From an uncultured Rhizobiaceae group bacterium (GTDB lineage: Bacteria > Pseudomonadota > Alphaproteobacteria > Rhizobiales > Rhizobiaceae): 9,266 bases of DNA. Shown here piece by piece: positions 7,774 to 9,266 of the stretch. Each line of letters starts with the position of its first letter. Positions within the stretch are counted from its first letter, which is position 1. The stretch is taken from assembly GCA_937951455.1 (NCBI GenBank), contig CALFBU010000206.1, positions 1 through 9,266 of the forward strand. The letters run 5' to 3'. The notes beneath the pieces are model-generated. The model had not been told where the DNA came from and did not search any database. It saw only the letters and a program-made list of their open reading frames with translations. A program made the translations under genes and the position numbers.

Positions 7774-7850
7774 CACAGGGGTCTTGCGAGTACCCCGTTA
7801 GGCGCCAGCCCAAGCTCGTATCCTTCAACCTTTAAACAGGAGGATGCTAC
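7774..7850 (+). promoter_or_regulatory. Structured 5' leader of the chrB-chrA operon, possible chrB-motif cis-regulatory RNA
   Basis: The leader begins with a hairpin GGGGT/ACCCC (7778-7782/7792-7796). Its loop sequence TGCGAG (7785-7790) can pair with CTCGTA (7815-7820), with one G-U pair, giving an H-type pseudoknot. A second helix is possible between 7818-7826 (GTATCCTTC) and 7839-7847 (GGAGGATGC): 9 bp with two G-U pairs and a 12-nt loop. It would cover almost all of the AGGAGG ribosome site (7838-7843). The two folds share bases 7818-7820 and cannot coexist, so the pseudoknot would free the ribosome site. GGCGCC (7801-7806) lies between them. From memory, a 'chrB' structured RNA motif with pseudoknots has been described upstream of chrB-type genes; I cannot compare the consensus here. 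Confidence 0.5.
7838..7843 (+). promoter_or_regulatory. Consensus ribosome binding site, potentially masked by the leader
   Basis: AGGAGG lies 7 nt before ATG 7851, a full consensus at good spacing that fixes this start. Positions 7839-7843 fall inside the alternative leader helix formed with 7818-7826. Confidence 0.75.
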
Positions 7851-8672
7851 ATGGCGTCATTTAATGAAATTTCACTTCAAAAACTATCCAAATTAATCGG
7901 TACACCAGAATGCCCGCTTATCATTGATGTGCGCATCGATGACGATTTTGCGGATGACCCAGAATTAATACCTACGGCGTTTAGGCATCCGCATAATGAT
8001 ATTCTTTCGATAGTTGAAAAAACATGTAATCGTAATGTCATCATCTATTGCCAAAAAGGCTTGAAATTAAGCCAAGGGGCAGCAGCCATTTTGCGTAATC
8101 AGGGTGTAAACGTTGAAACATTAGAAGGTGGGCAACTTGCTTGGCGCGATGCAAATTTGCCGATGGTTTCAACAAACCAAATTCCAGCTCTTGAAAGTAA
8201 CAAAAACACAGTCTGGGTTACGCGCCACCGACCCAAGATTGATCGTGTTGCCTGCCCCTGGTTTATTAGGCGATTTGTAGACCCCAATGCACAGTTCTTG
8301 TTTGTATCTCCTTCTCAAGTTTTAAATGTTGCTGAAAAATTCGATGCAATTCCATTTGATGTTGAAGGTGTTTTCTGGAGTCACAGAGGGGATAAATGTA
8401 CATTCGACACGATGCTGAATGAATTTAATATTCATATGGAAGCTTTGGATAGATTGGCTAAAATTATTAGATGCGCTGATACGAACAGCAATAATTTAGC
8501 GCCAGAGGCAGCTGGATTACTTGCCGTTTCTTTGGGGCTTTCAAGAATGTTCAGAGACGATCTTAAGCAGTTGGATGCGGCCATGCTATTATATGATGCG
8601 CTTTTTAGATGGGCTAGAGATGCTACAGATGAAAAGCACGACTGGCCTGTAACTGCTGGGAAACATAATTGA
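7851..8672 (+). CDS. Rhodanese domain fused to ChrB C-terminal domain, chromate resistance protein
   Basis: A 273-residue protein of two parts. Residues about 5-108 form a rhodanese-like domain: IIDVR (24-28), the active-site loop YCQKGLKLSQGAA with Cys67, and LEGGQLAWRDANLP (91-104). Residues about 120-265 match the ChrB C-terminal domain: WVTRHRPKIDRVACPWFIRRF, GVFWSHRGDKCTFD, IRCADT, and LAPEAAGLLAVSLGLSRMFRDD. The classical ChrB regulator has a different, DNA-binding-associated N-terminal part that is absent here; the rhodanese replaces it. Because the protein precedes chrA directly and overlaps it by one base (TGATG), a role in chromate resistance is likely, perhaps in sulfur or metal handling or sensing; the biochemical role is not known to me. 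No signal peptide or membrane segment is seen, so it should be cytoplasmic. Expression is probably controlled by the structured leader upstream. Confidence 0.88.
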   Translation: MASFNEISLQKLSKLIGTPECPLIIDVRIDDDFADDPELIPTAFRHPHNDILSIVEKTCNRNVIIYCQKGLKLSQGAAAILRNQGVNVETLEGGQLAWRDANLPMVSTNQIPALESNKNTVWVTRHRPKIDRVACPWFIRRFVDPNAQFLFVSPSQVLNVAEKFDAIPFDVEGVFWSHRGDKCTFDTMLNEFNIHMEALDRLAKIIRCADTNSNNLAPEAAGLLAVSLGLSRMFRDDLKQLDAAMLLYDALFRWARDATDEKHDWPVTAGKHN

Positions 8673-9266
8673 TGTCTAATTCAACTTTTGATACCGCCCC
8701 AAATCCCAGGCTTAACCAAACTACAGCTGTATGGTGGAAGATTGGTATCTTGTCCTTTGGTGGGCCAGCGGCTCAAATCTCATTGATGCACAGGCACGTC
8801 GTTGATGAAAAAAAATGGCTGTCTGAGCAACAGTTTTTAAATGCACTTAGTTTTTGCATGTTGCTTCCAGGACCGGAAGCCATGCAACTTGCAACTTATG
8901 CAGGCTGGCGATTGCATGGCGTGTTAGGTGGTTTGATTGCAGGTCTTTTATTTGTCCTTCCTGGCGCTGCAATCATCATGATATTGGCGGGTGTCTATGC
9001 CAGCTATGGCGATGTACCATTGGTCGAAGCGCTTTTTTATGGCGTGAAAGCTGCTGTTCTTGTGATCGTTCTGGAAGCACTCATCAAAGTCTCCAAAAAA
9101 GCTTTGGTTGAAAAAGTGCATTGGGTAATTGCATTACTTGCCTTTGTTGGATTATTTTTCTTAGCTGTGCCATATCCCCTCATCGTATTGGGCGCTGGCT
9201 TGTATGGATTATTTGCAACTGAAAAAACCGCCATCGTTGGACATCAAATATCAACTACTATTTCTG
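8672..9266 (+). CDS. chrA: Chromate efflux transporter ChrA (3' end missing)
   Basis: An open frame of 198 codons runs from ATG 8672 to the window edge without a stop. The translation carries ChrA hallmarks: KIGILSFGGPAAQISLMHR (from about residue 23), VDEKKWLSEQQFLNALSFC, MLLPGPEAMQLATYAGWRLHG, and the helix GLIAGLLFVLPGAAIIMILAG. Full proteins are roughly 400-450 residues with two homologous CHR halves, so only about the first half is visible, including some five membrane helices. ChrA sits in the inner membrane and exports chromate. One small difference from the usual PGPEAQQLATY is Met in place of the first Gln. The start overlaps the preceding stop (TGATG), and the nearest Shine-Dalgarno-like GGG is 11 nt upstream, so translation is likely coupled to the rhodanese-ChrB gene. 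Confidence 0.95.
   Translation, partial: MSNSTFDTAPNPRLNQTTAVWWKIGILSFGGPAAQISLMHRHVVDEKKWLSEQQFLNALSFCMLLPGPEAMQLATYAGWRLHGVLGGLIAGLLFVLPGAAIIMILAGVYASYGDVPLVEALFYGVKAAVLVIVLEALIKVSKKALVEKVHWVIALLAFVGLFFLAVPYPLIVLGAGLYGLFATEKTAIVGHQISTTIS

Noticed and set aside
7778..7796. GGGGT/ACCCC hairpin as the terminator of the UXS-family gene
   Set aside because: No T-run follows, and it lies downstream of a TTGACA promoter box, so it fits a leader RNA better than a terminator.
8854..9111. 85-codon Cys/Trp/Arg-rich plus-strand ORF
   Set aside because: It is out of frame with, and fully inside, chrA, whose frame gives unmistakable ChrA motifs.

Overview
The window is 9.3 kb of ordinary, densely coding bacterial chromosome with a GC content that looks to be in the mid-40s. 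The gene families suggest an alphaproteobacterium, perhaps a moderate-GC marine member of the Hyphomicrobiales or a relative: a methylamine-type FAD/folate dehydrogenase, a rhodanese-ChrB fusion followed by ChrA, a long DEAD-box helicase and a UXS-type decarboxylase. That assignment is inferred from gene content only. There are no rRNA or tRNA genes, CRISPR arrays, insertion sequences or phage genes.

Layout. (1) 1-2118 (+) is the 3' part of a dimethylglycine/sarcosine dehydrogenase-like gene that enters from the left edge. (2) 2122-2152 is a perfect 13-bp-stem hairpin shared by convergent genes; the stop codon of an unlisted 40-codon membrane-protein gene (2138-2260, -) lies inside it. (3) 2386-4443 (-) is a DEAD-box RNA helicase with a DbpA-type RNA-binding domain and a long basic tail; a promoter candidate lies just upstream. 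(4) 4601-6477 (-) is a two-gene, translationally coupled transporter pair: EamA/DMT first, AEC carrier second. (5) 6478-6724 is a very AT-rich divergent intergenic region. (6) 6725-7723 (+) is a UDP-glucuronate decarboxylase (UDP-xylose synthase) family gene. (7) 7739-9266 (+) is a chromate-resistance operon: promoter, structured leader RNA, a rhodanese-ChrB C-domain protein, and chrA overlapping it by one base and running off the right edge.

How the genes work together. The only clear pathway module is at the right end. ChrA is a chromate efflux carrier, and the rhodanese-ChrB protein is its partner. That partner lacks the N-terminal part of classical ChrB regulators, while the leader upstream of it can be drawn in two mutually exclusive folds: a hairpin-loop pseudoknot, or a 9-bp helix covering the Shine-Dalgarno sequence. 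This RNA is the most interesting element here and may belong to the chrB motif class known from comparative genomics. The second item worth attention is the 40-residue membrane protein, which has an excellent ribosome binding site. The other genes are well-known families with no obvious functional link to each other.
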